This document shows, piece after piece, positions 1-8,520 of a stretch of 64,000 nt of DNA (its first letter is position 1; each line of letters begins with the position of its first letter). Made by a program: the position numbers and the translations under genes. The notes under the pieces were generated by a model, which was not told where the DNA came from, ran no database searches, and was given only the letters and a program-made list of their open reading frames with translations. Location of the stretch: contig NZ_JADPQH010000002.1 in NCBI RefSeq assembly GCF_019173455.1, positions 697,490-761,489 of the forward strand, given 5' to 3'. Source of the DNA: Nesterenkonia sp. Act20 (GTDB lineage Bacteria > Actinomycetota > Actinomycetes > Actinomycetales > Micrococcaceae).

Positions 1-541
1 GGAGACGACCGACGCCGTCATCAGCCAGACCACCGGCCCGCGCGAACTCACCCTCAGCGGAGAACCGATCATCGGCACCCCGCGCATGTTCGAGTCGACC
101 TTCGCCCATGCCGACGGCCGGGCGAGGCTCAGCGCGATCCGACCGCGTCGCCAGGCGAGCCCGCAGGCGGATGAACTGACCTTCACCACGGGACGACTGA
201 TGGAGCACTACCAGTCAGGAAACCAGACCCGTCGAGTACCAGCCCTTGATGCCACGCACCCTGAGGTCACCGTCGAGATCCATCCAGCTGCTGCCCGCCA
301 GTTCGGACTCGAGGACGCCGACTATGCGGTGCTCGAAAATGCACAGGGATCCATGAGGGCGAAGGTTCGCCTGGATGAGACGATCCGCGCCGACACCGTC
401 TTCGCACCCTTCCATTTCTCCGGTGAGGCGGCCGCAAACGCACTCACCCGCGGACTGACAGATCCACACTCGAAGATGCCCGAGTTCAAGAACACCCCGG
501 TCCGCATCCGTCGCGCCGATTCCCAGGAGGCAGCCTCATGA
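1..541 (+). CDS. nasA: Assimilatory nitrate reductase catalytic subunit, C-terminal part (5' end outside window)
   Basis: The reading frame is open from base 2 and ends with TGA at 539-541, so only about the last 180 residues are present. They match the molybdopterin-dinucleotide-binding C-terminal domain of bis-MGD oxidoreductases: a TTGR..HYQSGNQTRR segment, then a beta-barrel stretch with FAPFHFSG and a final short strand. In assimilatory nitrate reductases this domain clamps the Mo cofactor; the protein reduces nitrate to nitrite in the cytoplasm. The stop overlaps the ATG of the next gene (ATGA), and the neighbours are nitrite reductase genes, so nitrate reductase is favoured over formate dehydrogenase. 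The internal ATG at 86 is not the real start. Confidence 0.85.
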   Translation, partial: ETTDAVISQTTGPRELTLSGEPIIGTPRMFESTFAHADGRARLSAIRPRRQASPQADELTFTTGRLMEHYQSGNQTRRVPALDATHPEVTVEIHPAAARQFGLEDADYAVLENAQGSMRAKVRLDETIRADTVFAPFHFSGEAAANALTRGLTDPHSKMPEFKNTPVRIRRADSQEAAS

Positions 542-2067
542 GCCCGACGACACGTGTCACCGTCGCACCCGCCGCGAGGCTCGTGGTCCTCGGATTCGGT
601 CCGGTCGCCGCGCGACTGGTCGACGAGCTGCTCGAGGAGGTCATCGCGGGCAGGATCCGGCTGACCATCGTCGGAGCTGAGCCCGAGCCCGCCTATCAGC
701 GCATCCGCATCGGCGATGTCTCTGTAGGCCGCCTCCGACCCGAGGATCTCGCGGTCTCCGATGTGAAGCAGCTGCGAGACCTCGGAGTCACGGTGCTCAC
801 CTCCGCGAGAGCCACTGAAATTGACCGCGCCGCGCAGCGGGTCCTTCTCGAAGGGGGCGACGTCGTTCCCTATGACCGTCTGGTGCTCGCCACAGGAGCT
901 GAGCCGCTCATGCCCACTCTGGAGGTGGAGACTCGACGCGCCGGCGCCATCGACGCCGAGGTGCGGGTCTCGCAGCTCCCGGAAGGCATCATGGCACTGC
1001 GAGACATGGGTGATGCGCTGCGCCTCGCCGCTGCGGTGCGTCGCGCCGAACCGGTGGTCGTGCTCGGCGGTGGCGTGCTCGGTGTGGAGGCGGCACTGGC
1101 CATCGCGGAAGTCGGTTCTCCCGTGACTCTCGTCCACCGCGGCAATGTGCCCATGGGGCGTCAGATCGACGCGGACGCCGGGATGTTGCTGCGCCGAGAA
1201 CTCATCAGTGCCGGTGTGAAGGTGCGCGCGGCCGCAGACATCACCACGGTGGTGTCCGAATCCGGTCGCCTGAGCGCAGTGCGCACCTCGCTGGGCGAGA
1301 AGATCCCCGCCTCGCTGCTCGTGCTCTGCACCGGCGTACGCGCTCGTGATGGGCTGGCCGCCGAAGCGGGGCTGTCCACCCGCTGGGGCGTCATGACCGA
1401 CGCATACTGCCGCAGCATCACCGATCCGAGGATCTTTGCCATAGGGGACTGCGCCACGGTCGATGGCAGGGAGCCTACGGGATTGATCGCCCCGGGATGG
1501 GCGCACGCGGAGACAGCTGCTGAGGCCCTGTGTGCCGAGCTGAGCCTGAGCCGGGGGGTGGAACGTGATGCCTCGGGTTCCCCGGTGAGGATGCGTGCCG
1601 GCACCGGGCTGGACGTCATCCTGGTGAAGTCCAAGACATTGAACGTGGCGTGCGCCGGAACCACGGACGTGGATCCCTGGGATCCTGACTCCCCCAGCGT
1701 CTCCACCTGGTCTGACCCGAAAGCCGGCCAGTATCTGCGCATCGTCTCAGAACATGACCGGCTGCTGGGATTCGTCTCCGTGGGCATGCCCCGCTCGGCA
1801 GCAGAACTGGCGATGCACGCCGGACGCGGCACCATGCCGGTGGCCGACCGCACGGCGCTGCTCGCCGCCGAGCATGCCACACGAGAGGCGCAGCTCGGTC
1901 CCGATGACGTACTGTGCCGATGCGCTGGGACCACACTGAGCCAGGTGGAAGATGCCGCGGGCTGCGCCTCCAGCGTCGCCGAGGTGGGCGAGGCCTGTCG
2001 TGCCGGCACCGGCTGTGGAACCTGCCACTCCCAGATAGAGAAGCTCCTCCAGCCGGCGCAGGCTTAG
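538..2067 (+). CDS. nasB: FAD-dependent oxidoreductase with BFD-type [2Fe-2S] domain; nitrate reductase electron-transfer subunit
   Basis: The 509-residue protein resembles the N-terminal half of NirB. It has an N-terminal FAD domain (LATGAEPL near residues 118-125), an NAD(P)H domain (VVLGGGVLGVE near 174-184), and a C-terminal BFD-like [2Fe-2S] domain with Cys460-x-Cys462 and Cys493-x2-Cys496. It probably passes electrons from NAD(P)H to the upstream molybdoenzyme. The ATG overlaps the upstream stop by 4 nt, which indicates translational coupling. It has no siroheme domain, so it is not itself a nitrite reductase. The symbol is by role; naming of this subunit varies among actinobacteria. 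Confidence 0.8.
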   Translation: MSPTTRVTVAPAARLVVLGFGPVAARLVDELLEEVIAGRIRLTIVGAEPEPAYQRIRIGDVSVGRLRPEDLAVSDVKQLRDLGVTVLTSARATEIDRAAQRVLLEGGDVVPYDRLVLATGAEPLMPTLEVETRRAGAIDAEVRVSQLPEGIMALRDMGDALRLAAAVRRAEPVVVLGGGVLGVEAALAIAEVGSPVTLVHRGNVPMGRQIDADAGMLLRRELISAGVKVRAAADITTVVSESGRLSAVRTSLGEKIPASLLVLCTGVRARDGLAAEAGLSTRWGVMTDAYCRSITDPRIFAIGDCATVDGREPTGLIAPGWAHAETAAEALCAELSLSRGVERDASGSPVRMRAGTGLDVILVKSKTLNVACAGTTDVDPWDPDSPSVSTWSDPKAGQYLRIVSEHDRLLGFVSVGMPRSAAELAMHAGRGTMPVADRTALLAAEHATREAQLGPDDVLCRCAGTTLSQVEDAAGCASSVAEVGEACRAGTGCGTCHSQIEKLLQPAQA

Positions 2068-2095
2068 CAGGAGCTCGTGCAGCCGGTACACGCGC

Positions 2096-3235
2096 TCACA
2101 CGGTGAGTCGGTATCCGCGTTTCACCACGGTGCTGACCAGGCCAGGCACGGGCAGTGATTTGCGCAGCCGGGAGACCCACATCTCCAAGGCGTGTTCCGA
2201 TTCGCACTGCCCGAGCACCTGCATCAGATGTTCCCGGGTCAGCACCGCCCCCTCGGCCTTGACCAGGGCGCGCAGCAGCGACAGCGGACCAGGGGGAAGT
2301 CGGACCGGGGCGTCGCTGAGGGACGGAAGCCGCACCTCTGAACCGCGCAGCTCCATGAGACCGTGACGAGTCGTGATGCGCAGCGTGTGGTGCTCCTCGA
2401 GATGATCACAGACCAGCTTGATCAGGGCGCCGAGTCGCCACCGAGACGGGATGATCGGACTCAGCCCGGCGTCGTAGAGGGGCCCGGCTGTCACCGCCCC
2501 GACCGCCGCGCACACCACGTCTGAGCGCAGAGCGTCGACAAGAGCCTCTGATCTGTCGTACTGGCGCGCCACCGAGAGGAAGGCCTCCACCGCGGGGGCG
2601 GCGGTGAAGGTCACCAGGTCAAGCTGTCGATCAATGACCGCGTCGATCATGCGCAGCAGGTCGGAATCCTCATCCGGCTTGGTCCAGGTGTAGGGCAGCA
2701 CCGACACCACCGTCGCCCCTGCTGCCTGCATACGCTCGATCTGAGAAACATCGCTGGCCCCATGCTGCTGCAACGCCACCGTCTTGCCGGCGATGTCGCG
2801 GGTGAGCAGCATGTCCACCACGGTCGCGGTACGCTCATCCTCCGCGGCGCCGTCGTCGTCGAGGCCTGCGGCGCGCACAGCTCCGCGCGCCTTGGGTCCG
2901 CGCACCAGAATGGTTGCCCGGTCCAGCGCCTGGAAGAGCTCGGTGCCCAGACCGTAGGCGTCTGCGGCTTCTGCCCATCGGCGCATCCCATAGGCAGTGG
3001 TGATGATCGCGAAGTCAGGTGCCGCCTCGATCACATGCCGGGTGTCCCGCTGCAGCGTCACGGATTCGGTGAGCGCCACGATGCGCAGTGCAGGCGCATG
3101 CGTGACTTCGGCCCCGCGGCGCTGGAATGCGCAGATGAGATCCTCGCTGCGCCGGTCCGAGGTGATGCCGATGCGGAAGCCCGCCAGCGTCTGGGGAACC
3201 CCCGTCGACGCGTCGGCAGAGGAGAGAGCCGTCAT
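2096..3235 (-). CDS. hemD: Uroporphyrinogen-III synthase fused to a winged-helix DNA-binding domain
   Basis: The 379-residue protein has a HemD domain in about the first 265 residues, with the two-lobed pattern of FRIGITSDRRSEDL, IITTAYGMRRW and VTFTAAPAVEAFL. The last ~100 residues form an OmpR-type winged helix (SLLRALVKAEGAVLTREHLM, then WVSRLRKSL and a VKRGYRLTV hairpin). HemD cyclises hydroxymethylbilane to uroporphyrinogen III, the precursor of siroheme. The same fusion occurs beside nir genes in mycobacteria (Rv0260c type), where it is annotated as a regulator. The ATG overlaps the cobA stop by 1 nt, in an operon with nirB and cobA. It may be an enzyme, a nitrite/siroheme-responsive regulator, or both. 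Confidence 0.85.
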   Translation of the reverse strand: MTALSSADASTGVPQTLAGFRIGITSDRRSEDLICAFQRRGAEVTHAPALRIVALTESVTLQRDTRHVIEAAPDFAIITTAYGMRRWAEAADAYGLGTELFQALDRATILVRGPKARGAVRAAGLDDDGAAEDERTATVVDMLLTRDIAGKTVALQQHGASDVSQIERMQAAGATVVSVLPYTWTKPDEDSDLLRMIDAVIDRQLDLVTFTAAPAVEAFLSVARQYDRSEALVDALRSDVVCAAVGAVTAGPLYDAGLSPIIPSRWRLGALIKLVCDHLEEHHTLRITTRHGLMELRGSEVRLPSLSDAPVRLPPGPLSLLRALVKAEGAVLTREHLMQVLGQCESEHALEMWVSRLRKSLPVPGLVSTVVKRGYRLTV

Positions 3236-4050
3236 CAGAGCACCGCCCCGGCCATGGCACGGATCACGCGTTCCCCCGCGGCCCCGGGTGATGAGTCGGA
3301 GTCGCTGCTGGCCTCGCCCGAGCAGGGATCGGCCGCCGCGAGACGGACCACGTCGCCAATGATCAGCACCGCTGGCGAGCGCAGCCTGGCCGCAGCCGCC
3401 ACCCCTAGCATCTCGGCCAGCGGCGCGATGAGCACTCGCTGGTCCTCGGTGAATCCGTGCTCCACGACCCCCACTGGAGTATCGGACATCATGCCCTGAC
3501 GCTGCAGCCCGGCCATCGTGTGACCCAGAGTTCCCACCCCCATCAGGATCACGGCCGTGCCACCCAGCGCGGCGAGACCAGCCAGCTCCCGCTCGCTGAG
3601 CGGGTCATGGCCGGAGATCACGGTGAACGACTTGGAGACGTTGCGCGCCGTGACGGGGATCCCTGCCGCAGCCGGCACGGCGATGGCCGAGCTGATTCCC
3701 GGAACCACCGTCACCGGGATGCCCGCCTCGCGACAGGCGGCGACCTCTTCGCTCCCCCGGCCGAAGACGAATGGATCTCCGCCCTTGAGCCTGACCACGC
3801 GCCGGCCGTCGAGCGCGGCAGCCACCATCCTCTGCTGGATGTTCTCCTGAGTGATCCGGTGGTGTCCGGGCCGTTTGCCGACGTCGTAGAGCTCTGCGGC
3901 GGGAGCCCATTCCCTTAAGCCGTCTGTCGGGGCCAGCCGGTCATAGAAGACGACATCAGCGACGGCGAGGGCATCTCGAGCACGCACGGTCATCAGATCT
4001 GCGGCACCAGGGCCACCGCCGATGAGCGTCACTTCTCCGGTTCCCATCAT
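3235..4050 (-). CDS. cobA: Uroporphyrinogen-III C-methyltransferase
   Basis: The 271-residue protein carries the SUMT signatures: GGGPGAADLMTVRA at the N terminus, RLKGGDPFVFGRG in the middle, and VVPGISSAIAVPA after it. It uses SAM to methylate uroporphyrinogen III at C2 and C7, giving precorrin-2, the first committed step to siroheme. It lacks the CysG dehydrogenase/chelatase module, which fits with the separate chelatase gene on the other side of nirD. The ATG overlaps the nirB stop (ATGA), so it is co-translated with the enzyme that needs siroheme. A second in-frame ATG follows immediately. Confidence 0.93.
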   Translation of the reverse strand: MMGTGEVTLIGGGPGAADLMTVRARDALAVADVVFYDRLAPTDGLREWAPAAELYDVGKRPGHHRITQENIQQRMVAAALDGRRVVRLKGGDPFVFGRGSEEVAACREAGIPVTVVPGISSAIAVPAAAGIPVTARNVSKSFTVISGHDPLSERELAGLAALGGTAVILMGVGTLGHTMAGLQRQGMMSDTPVGVVEHGFTEDQRVLIAPLAEMLGVAAAARLRSPAVLIIGDVVRLAAADPCSGEASSDSDSSPGAAGERVIRAMAGAVL

Positions 4051-6740
4051 GAGGTCCCTTTCGCAGCAGCCATGCTCGCCGCATCTTCGCGTGCCATCTC
4101 TTCGCGGACAGGGATCCGGGGGCCGGTCAGCAGCACCGGGCCCTCACCGGCCTCGGACGCGGCTCGCTCCTCTTCTGTGGCGGGTCGACGCTGGCCACGC
4201 TCGAGCACGTAGGCGAGCCCGGTGTCCGGAGCGTCCGGAGCGTTGACGAAGCTGCGGAAGCGACGAAGACGCTCCGGGTCCCGCAGCGTGGCGGCCCATT
4301 CGTCCTCGTAGCCGTCCACATGCTCGGCCATTGCGGCCTCGAGATCAGCACCGATCCCCAGCGAGTCCTTCACCACGACGTCGTAGACATGGTCGACTCC
4401 TCCAGGAAGCTCCTCCATCCACCGTGCCGTGCGCTGAAGCCGGTCTGCGGTGCGGACGTAGTACATGACGTACCGGTCGATGTAGCGCAGCAGCGAGGCA
4501 TCGTCGAGGTCCTTGGCGAGCAGCTGTCCATGGGCCGGCGTGGCTCCGCCGTTGCCCCCGACGTACATGTTCCAGCCATCGCTGGTGGCGATCACGCCCA
4601 CGTCCTTCGCTCGGGCCTCCGCACACTCACGGGCGCATCCGGAGACGCCGAACTTCATCTTATGCGGTGAGCGCAGCCCGCGGTAGCGATTCTCCAGTCT
4701 GATGCCCATGGCGACCGAGTCCTGCACCCCGTAGCGGCACCAGCTGGACCCCACACAGGACTTCACGTTGCGCAGCGCCTTGCCGTAGGCCTGGCCTGAT
4801 TCGAAACCGGCGTCGACCAGTCGGCGCCAGATCGCGGGCAGCTGCTCGAGCCGCGCGCCGAACATATCCACGCGCTGGGCGGCGGAGATCTTCGTGTAGA
4901 GGTCGAAGTCGGCAGCAACCTCGGCAAGGATCTTCAGCTTCTGCGGAGTGATCTCGCCACCGGGGATCCGCGGCATGACGGAATAGGTGCCGTCCTTCTG
5001 CATGTTCGCCAGGGCGCGGTCGTTGGTGTCCTGCAGGGTGCCTCGTCCTGCTTCCAAGATGTATTCCGCACCATGCTGCGCGGCAAGGATCGAGGCGACC
5101 GCCGGCTTGCAGAGGTCACAGCCCAAGTTGACGCTGGGATCTGCGGGCGTGCCGAACCGGGCGACGATCTGGGTGAAGGAGGTCAGCTGGGTGGCACGCA
5201 CCGCCTCGAACAGCTCCGCTCGGGAATGCGCAAAATGCTCACACAGCGCCCTGGAGACGTCCATCCCGAGGGAGAGCATCTGCTTCTCCATGATCTTCTT
5301 CGCCATCGGGATGCAGGAGCCGCACTGAGTGCCGACCTTGGTGCAGCCCTTCATCGCCGTCATATCGGTGCAGGGCGGATGCTGGTCATCGCCTTCCACG
5401 GCGGACCGGATGGTCCCGGCGCAGACGTCCTTGCAGGAGCAGATCTGCGCGTCATCGGGCAGGTCCATATCCAGCTCCCCACCTCCGGAGGCGGAGAGGA
5501 ATGCCCCTGGGGCCGCCGGAAGCTCCCGCCCCAGCAGCGGTCGCAGCGAGGAGTAGGGGGTCGCGTCGCCCACGAACACTCCGCCGAGCAGGGTGGTCGC
5601 GTCGTCGGTGACCACGATCTTCTGGTAGATCCCGCCGACGGCGTCTGCATAGACGACTTCCAGTGCCCCAGGAGTCTCGGCGAAGGCGTCTCCGAAGGAA
5701 GCCACGTCCATCCCGGCGAGCTTCAACTTGGCCGCGGTGTCGAATCCGTCGAAGGAGGCGGTGCCTCCGCTGAGTCGATCCGCCACCACCTCAGCCATGG
5801 CATTGGCCGGGGCGACCAGACCCATGGAGACGCCCTGGTAGCTGGCCACCTCACCGATGGCCCAGATGCCCTCCGCCGAGGTGGCACAGGTCTCATCGAT
5901 GACGACTCCCCCACGCTCGGCGCACTCCAGGCCCGCCTCCACGGCCAGCTCGTCCCGCGCCGTGATGCCGATGGCCGCCACGACCAGATCTGCCGGCAGA
6001 TCGGGGTTCTCGGTGAATTCAAGGGTGTAGCGGCTTCCCCCGGGACTCGACTGGGGATCCACGGCAAGCCTGCTGGGTCGCTGACCCAGCTGAAGACGAT
6101 AACCTTCCTTCTCCAGCAGACGGTTCAGCGTGCGCCCGCCGTATTCATCCACCTGCGCGTTCATCAGCCAGGGACGCGAATGCACCACGGTGACCTCGGC
6201 CCCGAGTCCTTTGAGCCCGCCAGCCGCCTCGAGGCCCAGCAGACCTCCACCGATCACCACGCAGCGGGCCGGGCGGCCGAGTTTCGCCGAAAGGTCAGCG
6301 GCTCGCTGCCGCAGCCAGTCCACGTCCTCCAGGGTGCGGTACACCGCGATGTGCTCAGCGCCGTCGATCGGCGGCCGAGGCGCCGAGGAGCCGGTGGCGA
6401 GGACCAGATCGTCGAAATCGATCACCTCCCCCTGCGCTGTGCGAACAGTCTTAGCCGCAGCGTCAATGCTGGCCACGGCCGTAGAGGTGTGAAGCTGAAC
6501 CCGGAGGTTCTGCCACAGCGCCGGGTCGCCCAGCAGCAGGTCCTCGTCTGCGGCGAAGCGGCGAGACAGCGCGACGCGGTCATAGGGGGCCGAAGACTCC
6601 TCGGTGAACACGCTGATCCGCAGACCCTCGGGATTCCGAGCGATCAGGGCTTCGGTCACGCGGTGCGCGGCCGGGCCTCCACCGACGACGACGATGTGTC
6701 GCTCGGCCCTGGCCTGGGTCGAAGCTGTGGGTGCATCCAT
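4047..6740 (-). CDS. nirB: Nitrite reductase (NAD(P)H) large subunit
   Basis: The 897-residue protein has the full NirB layout: FAD/NAD(P)H domains (VVVGGGPAAHRV at the N terminus, VVIGGGLLGLEAA near 160), BFD-type [2Fe-2S] region (CSCKDVC and later QCGSC, followed by a second GCDLC motif), then the siroheme/[4Fe-4S] half with KSCVGSSWC and GCARECAEA supplying the four cluster cysteines. It reduces nitrite to ammonium using NAD(P)H and siroheme. It heads an overlapping nirB-cobA-hemD operon. Its usual partner nirD is not downstream but divergent, 280 bp away, so the two subunits probably share a regulated intergenic region. Confidence 0.95.
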   Translation of the reverse strand: MDAPTASTQARAERHIVVVGGGPAAHRVTEALIARNPEGLRISVFTEESSAPYDRVALSRRFAADEDLLLGDPALWQNLRVQLHTSTAVASIDAAAKTVRTAQGEVIDFDDLVLATGSSAPRPPIDGAEHIAVYRTLEDVDWLRQRAADLSAKLGRPARCVVIGGGLLGLEAAGGLKGLGAEVTVVHSRPWLMNAQVDEYGGRTLNRLLEKEGYRLQLGQRPSRLAVDPQSSPGGSRYTLEFTENPDLPADLVVAAIGITARDELAVEAGLECAERGGVVIDETCATSAEGIWAIGEVASYQGVSMGLVAPANAMAEVVADRLSGGTASFDGFDTAAKLKLAGMDVASFGDAFAETPGALEVVYADAVGGIYQKIVVTDDATTLLGGVFVGDATPYSSLRPLLGRELPAAPGAFLSASGGGELDMDLPDDAQICSCKDVCAGTIRSAVEGDDQHPPCTDMTAMKGCTKVGTQCGSCIPMAKKIMEKQMLSLGMDVSRALCEHFAHSRAELFEAVRATQLTSFTQIVARFGTPADPSVNLGCDLCKPAVASILAAQHGAEYILEAGRGTLQDTNDRALANMQKDGTYSVMPRIPGGEITPQKLKILAEVAADFDLYTKISAAQRVDMFGARLEQLPAIWRRLVDAGFESGQAYGKALRNVKSCVGSSWCRYGVQDSVAMGIRLENRYRGLRSPHKMKFGVSGCARECAEARAKDVGVIATSDGWNMYVGGNGGATPAHGQLLAKDLDDASLLRYIDRYVMYYVRTADRLQRTARWMEELPGGVDHVYDVVVKDSLGIGADLEAAMAEHVDGYEDEWAATLRDPERLRRFRSFVNAPDAPDTGLAYVLERGQRRPATEEERAASEAGEGPVLLTGPRIPVREEMAREDAASMAAAKGTS

Positions 6741-6788
6741 AGGTGTTCACCTTCGCGGTAGACGATGAGTGCTGCGAATAGCCTTCAC

Positions 6789-6822
6789 GTTGATCTGGCA
6801 CTGAAGTTGATCTGGCACTGAA
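6789..6822. repeat. Tandem duplication of a 17-nt unit
   Basis: The unit GTTGATCTGGCACTGAA is present twice head to tail, perfectly. It lies about 50-80 nt upstream of the nirB start, within its probable leader or promoter. It could be a doubled regulator site or a simple slippage duplication. Confidence 0.85.
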
Positions 6823-6905
6823 GCGGGCGCGGCTCCTCCTGGATGCCGGACCGTCGAGGGTGCACCCCAGCCTAAGAACCTGCGATTTCTGGGCGGTGTC
6901 GCATT

Positions 6906-6977
6906 TGTAAAGCCAATATGACGACGTGCTCACCTCGATCTGAAGGCTGGTGAACTCGACGTCACGCGGGCTTTACA
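6906..6977. promoter_or_regulatory. Paired 9-bp inverted half-sites between nirB and nirD
   Basis: TGTAAAGCC (6906-6914) and its exact complement GGCTTTACA (6969-6977) lie 54 bp apart. The second ends 31 bp before the nirD -10 box, where an activator would sit; the first is placed similarly towards nirB. A shared nitrate/nitrogen regulator is the natural reading, but its identity is unknown. Confidence 0.4.
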
Positions 6978-7008
6978 TGCAGGCGTTCCCATCGAAACTG
7001 CCGCTGTT

Positions 7009-7014
7009 TACAGT
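7009..7014 (+). promoter_or_regulatory. -10 box TACAGT of nirD, leaderless
   Basis: TACAGT is followed by 6 nt and then the nirD ATG at 7021, so transcription would start at or next to the first base of the start codon. No Shine-Dalgarno sequence is present. Confidence 0.5.
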
Positions 7015-7020
7015 GGTGCC

Positions 7021-7398
7021 ATGAGCACCGCGACGACACCTGCCCCCCGTCCAGACGACGACGCTGCGACCGCGGATCCGCAGTGGCGGCGGGTATGCAG
7101 ATTGGACGATCTCGAGCCGATGTGGGGAGAGGCTGCCCTGATCAACGGCACCCAGATCGCGCTGGTCCGGCTCTACGAGGACACCGTCCACGCGGTCTCG
7201 CAGTGGGACCCGTTTGCCCGCGCCAACGTCATGTCGCGCGGAATCGTCGGCTCGAAGGCCGGCAGGCCGACCATCGCCTCCCCGATTCACAAGCAGTCCT
7301 ATGATCTCCAGACCGGTCAGTGCCTCAGCGAAGAGGGCCTGACGCTTCACTCCTACCCCGTGCGGATCGTCGAGGGAACTGTGGAGATCCATGTCTGA
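7021..7398 (+). CDS. nirD: Nitrite reductase (NAD(P)H) small subunit
   Basis: The 125-residue protein has the Rieske-like NirD fold and matches family landmarks: WRRVCRLDDLEP at the N terminus, ALINGTQIALVRL, a QWDPF motif, SRGIVGS, SPIHKQSYDLQTGQCL, and a YPVRIVEGTVEI end. Canonical Rieske Cys/His ligands are absent, as expected for NirD, which helps assemble or support the NirB complex. The likely leaderless ATG follows a -10 box. It overlaps the next gene by 8 nt. It is transcribed away from nirB, which is unusual, since nirBD is usually one operon. Confidence 0.93.
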   Translation: MSTATTPAPRPDDDAATADPQWRRVCRLDDLEPMWGEAALINGTQIALVRLYEDTVHAVSQWDPFARANVMSRGIVGSKAGRPTIASPIHKQSYDLQTGQCLSEEGLTLHSYPVRIVEGTVEIHV

Positions 7399-8194
7399 GC
7401 GTGGACTCGCACCTGAGCGGGGTTCCATGCCTGGACCGCAGCGGCGTCCGCCGCGGACCGCGCTGCTGGCAGTCTCCCATGGGACCTCCAACCCTGAGGG
7501 CCAGCGTCTCGTGGCGCAGCTTGTCCAGCAGGTCCGCGATGCAGCGGCGAAGCGCGGCCTCGCTGACCTGGTCAGACTCGGCCACGTTGATGTCCAGCAA
7601 CCTGATGTCCCCGCCAGTCTGGCCGCCCTCTCGGAGGGGATGGCCGCCGTCGTCGTACCGCTGCTGCTCTCCGCCGGCTTCCATGTGAATGTAGATCTGA
7701 AGCGAGACACGGCTGAGCTGAATCGACCCGCGACCATCAGCGGGGCGCTGGGACCCGATGACCGCCTGGTGGAGCTGATCATCCATCGTCTGGAACAGGC
7801 CGGCGTCGATCTCGGCCGCGATGAGCTCATCTTCGCCGCCGCCGGCTCCTCCGACAGCTCTGCCGTGCGGGATTGCCAGGAGATGGCGGCTCGGATTCAG
7901 GCCCGCCTCGACCGTCCCGTCCAGGACGCCTACCTCTCTTTCGCGAAACCCTCGGTGAAGACCGCGGTGGCGCAGGCGCGGACCACCACGCAGGGCCGGG
8001 TCGTGCTGATCAGCTACCTGCTGGCTCCGGGCTATTTTCAGAAGCTGCTTGAACGCGCGGGCGCCGACGTGGTCACCCGGTCGCTGCTGCCGCAGGACTC
8101 GACGCAGGCACCGACGGAGCTGGTGGAGATCATTCTTGACCGGTTCGCCGCGGGACTGGCGGAACTGACTCCGACCGCGCACGCCGCGCGCTGA
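7391..8194 (+). CDS. Sirohydrochlorin ferrochelatase / CbiX-like chelatase
   Basis: The 267-residue protein has two CbiX-like halves. The N-terminal half carries the LAVSHGTSNPEGQ motif with the putative metal-binding His, and PLLLSAGFHVNVDL with a second His. The C-terminal half repeats the fold (SYLLAPGYFQKLLE). It would insert Fe2+ into sirohydrochlorin to complete siroheme for NirB. Its gene overlaps nirD by 8 nt, so it is co-translated with a siroheme enzyme subunit. The first ~20 residues look non-conserved; an internal ATG at 7430 could be the real start. Mycobacterial Rv0259c is the analogous neighbour of a HemD-like gene. Confidence 0.85.
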   Translation: MSERGLAPERGSMPGPQRRPPRTALLAVSHGTSNPEGQRLVAQLVQQVRDAAAKRGLADLVRLGHVDVQQPDVPASLAALSEGMAAVVVPLLLSAGFHVNVDLKRDTAELNRPATISGALGPDDRLVELIIHRLEQAGVDLGRDELIFAAAGSSDSSAVRDCQEMAARIQARLDRPVQDAYLSFAKPSVKTAVAQARTTTQGRVVLISYLLAPGYFQKLLERAGADVVTRSLLPQDSTQAPTELVEIILDRFAAGLAELTPTAHAAR

Positions 8195-8520
8195 CGGCGA
8201 GCGGACACGGGTTCAGCGCCAAGACACCCGCCACACCACGTCGTTCCCGGAACCTTCGAGATCACCCGGCAGGGCGTGTCCAGGCGTCGTAGGCGTAGCG
8301 GAGGCTCTCCCGAGGCCAGAGATTCGTCCGGCACGCGGTACGCTGGCGGGGCCCCCACCGGCTGGGCACGTCCGACGCGTCGATCTCTTGGAAATCCGCT
8401 GGACCAGCTTGTGCTCCGGGACCTGTATGCCGAGACTGCTCGGACGTCCCCGCCCCGCCGTGGGTGCCGTGCGGGCACCGTCCCGCCATGTGCATGACCA
8501 ATCGCTTCGAGGAGGACTCC
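8195..8520. other. Intergenic region before the SNF2 gene; no gene recognised
   Basis: This is 326 bp of GC-rich sequence between the siroheme chelatase and the SNF2 helicase. Short open frames exist on both strands, but they are Arg/Pro-rich, lack family resemblance and have no good ribosome-binding site. No clear terminator or tRNA-like fold was seen. Confidence 0.5.

Larger units (their letters stand above)
6741..7020. other. Divergent nirB/nirD regulatory region (280 bp)
   Basis: No gene is present. The region holds a 17-nt tandem repeat (6789-6822), a 9-bp inverted repeat pair, TGTAAAGCC at 6906-6914 and GGCTTTACA at 6969-6977, and a TACAGT -10 box at 7009-7014 before nirD. No full GlnR box (GTnAC-n6-GAAAC) could be read with confidence. 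Confidence 0.6.

Noticed and set aside
5073-6761. 562-codon frame antisense to nirB
   Set aside because: The opposite strand encodes an unmistakable NirB; this frame is low-complexity.
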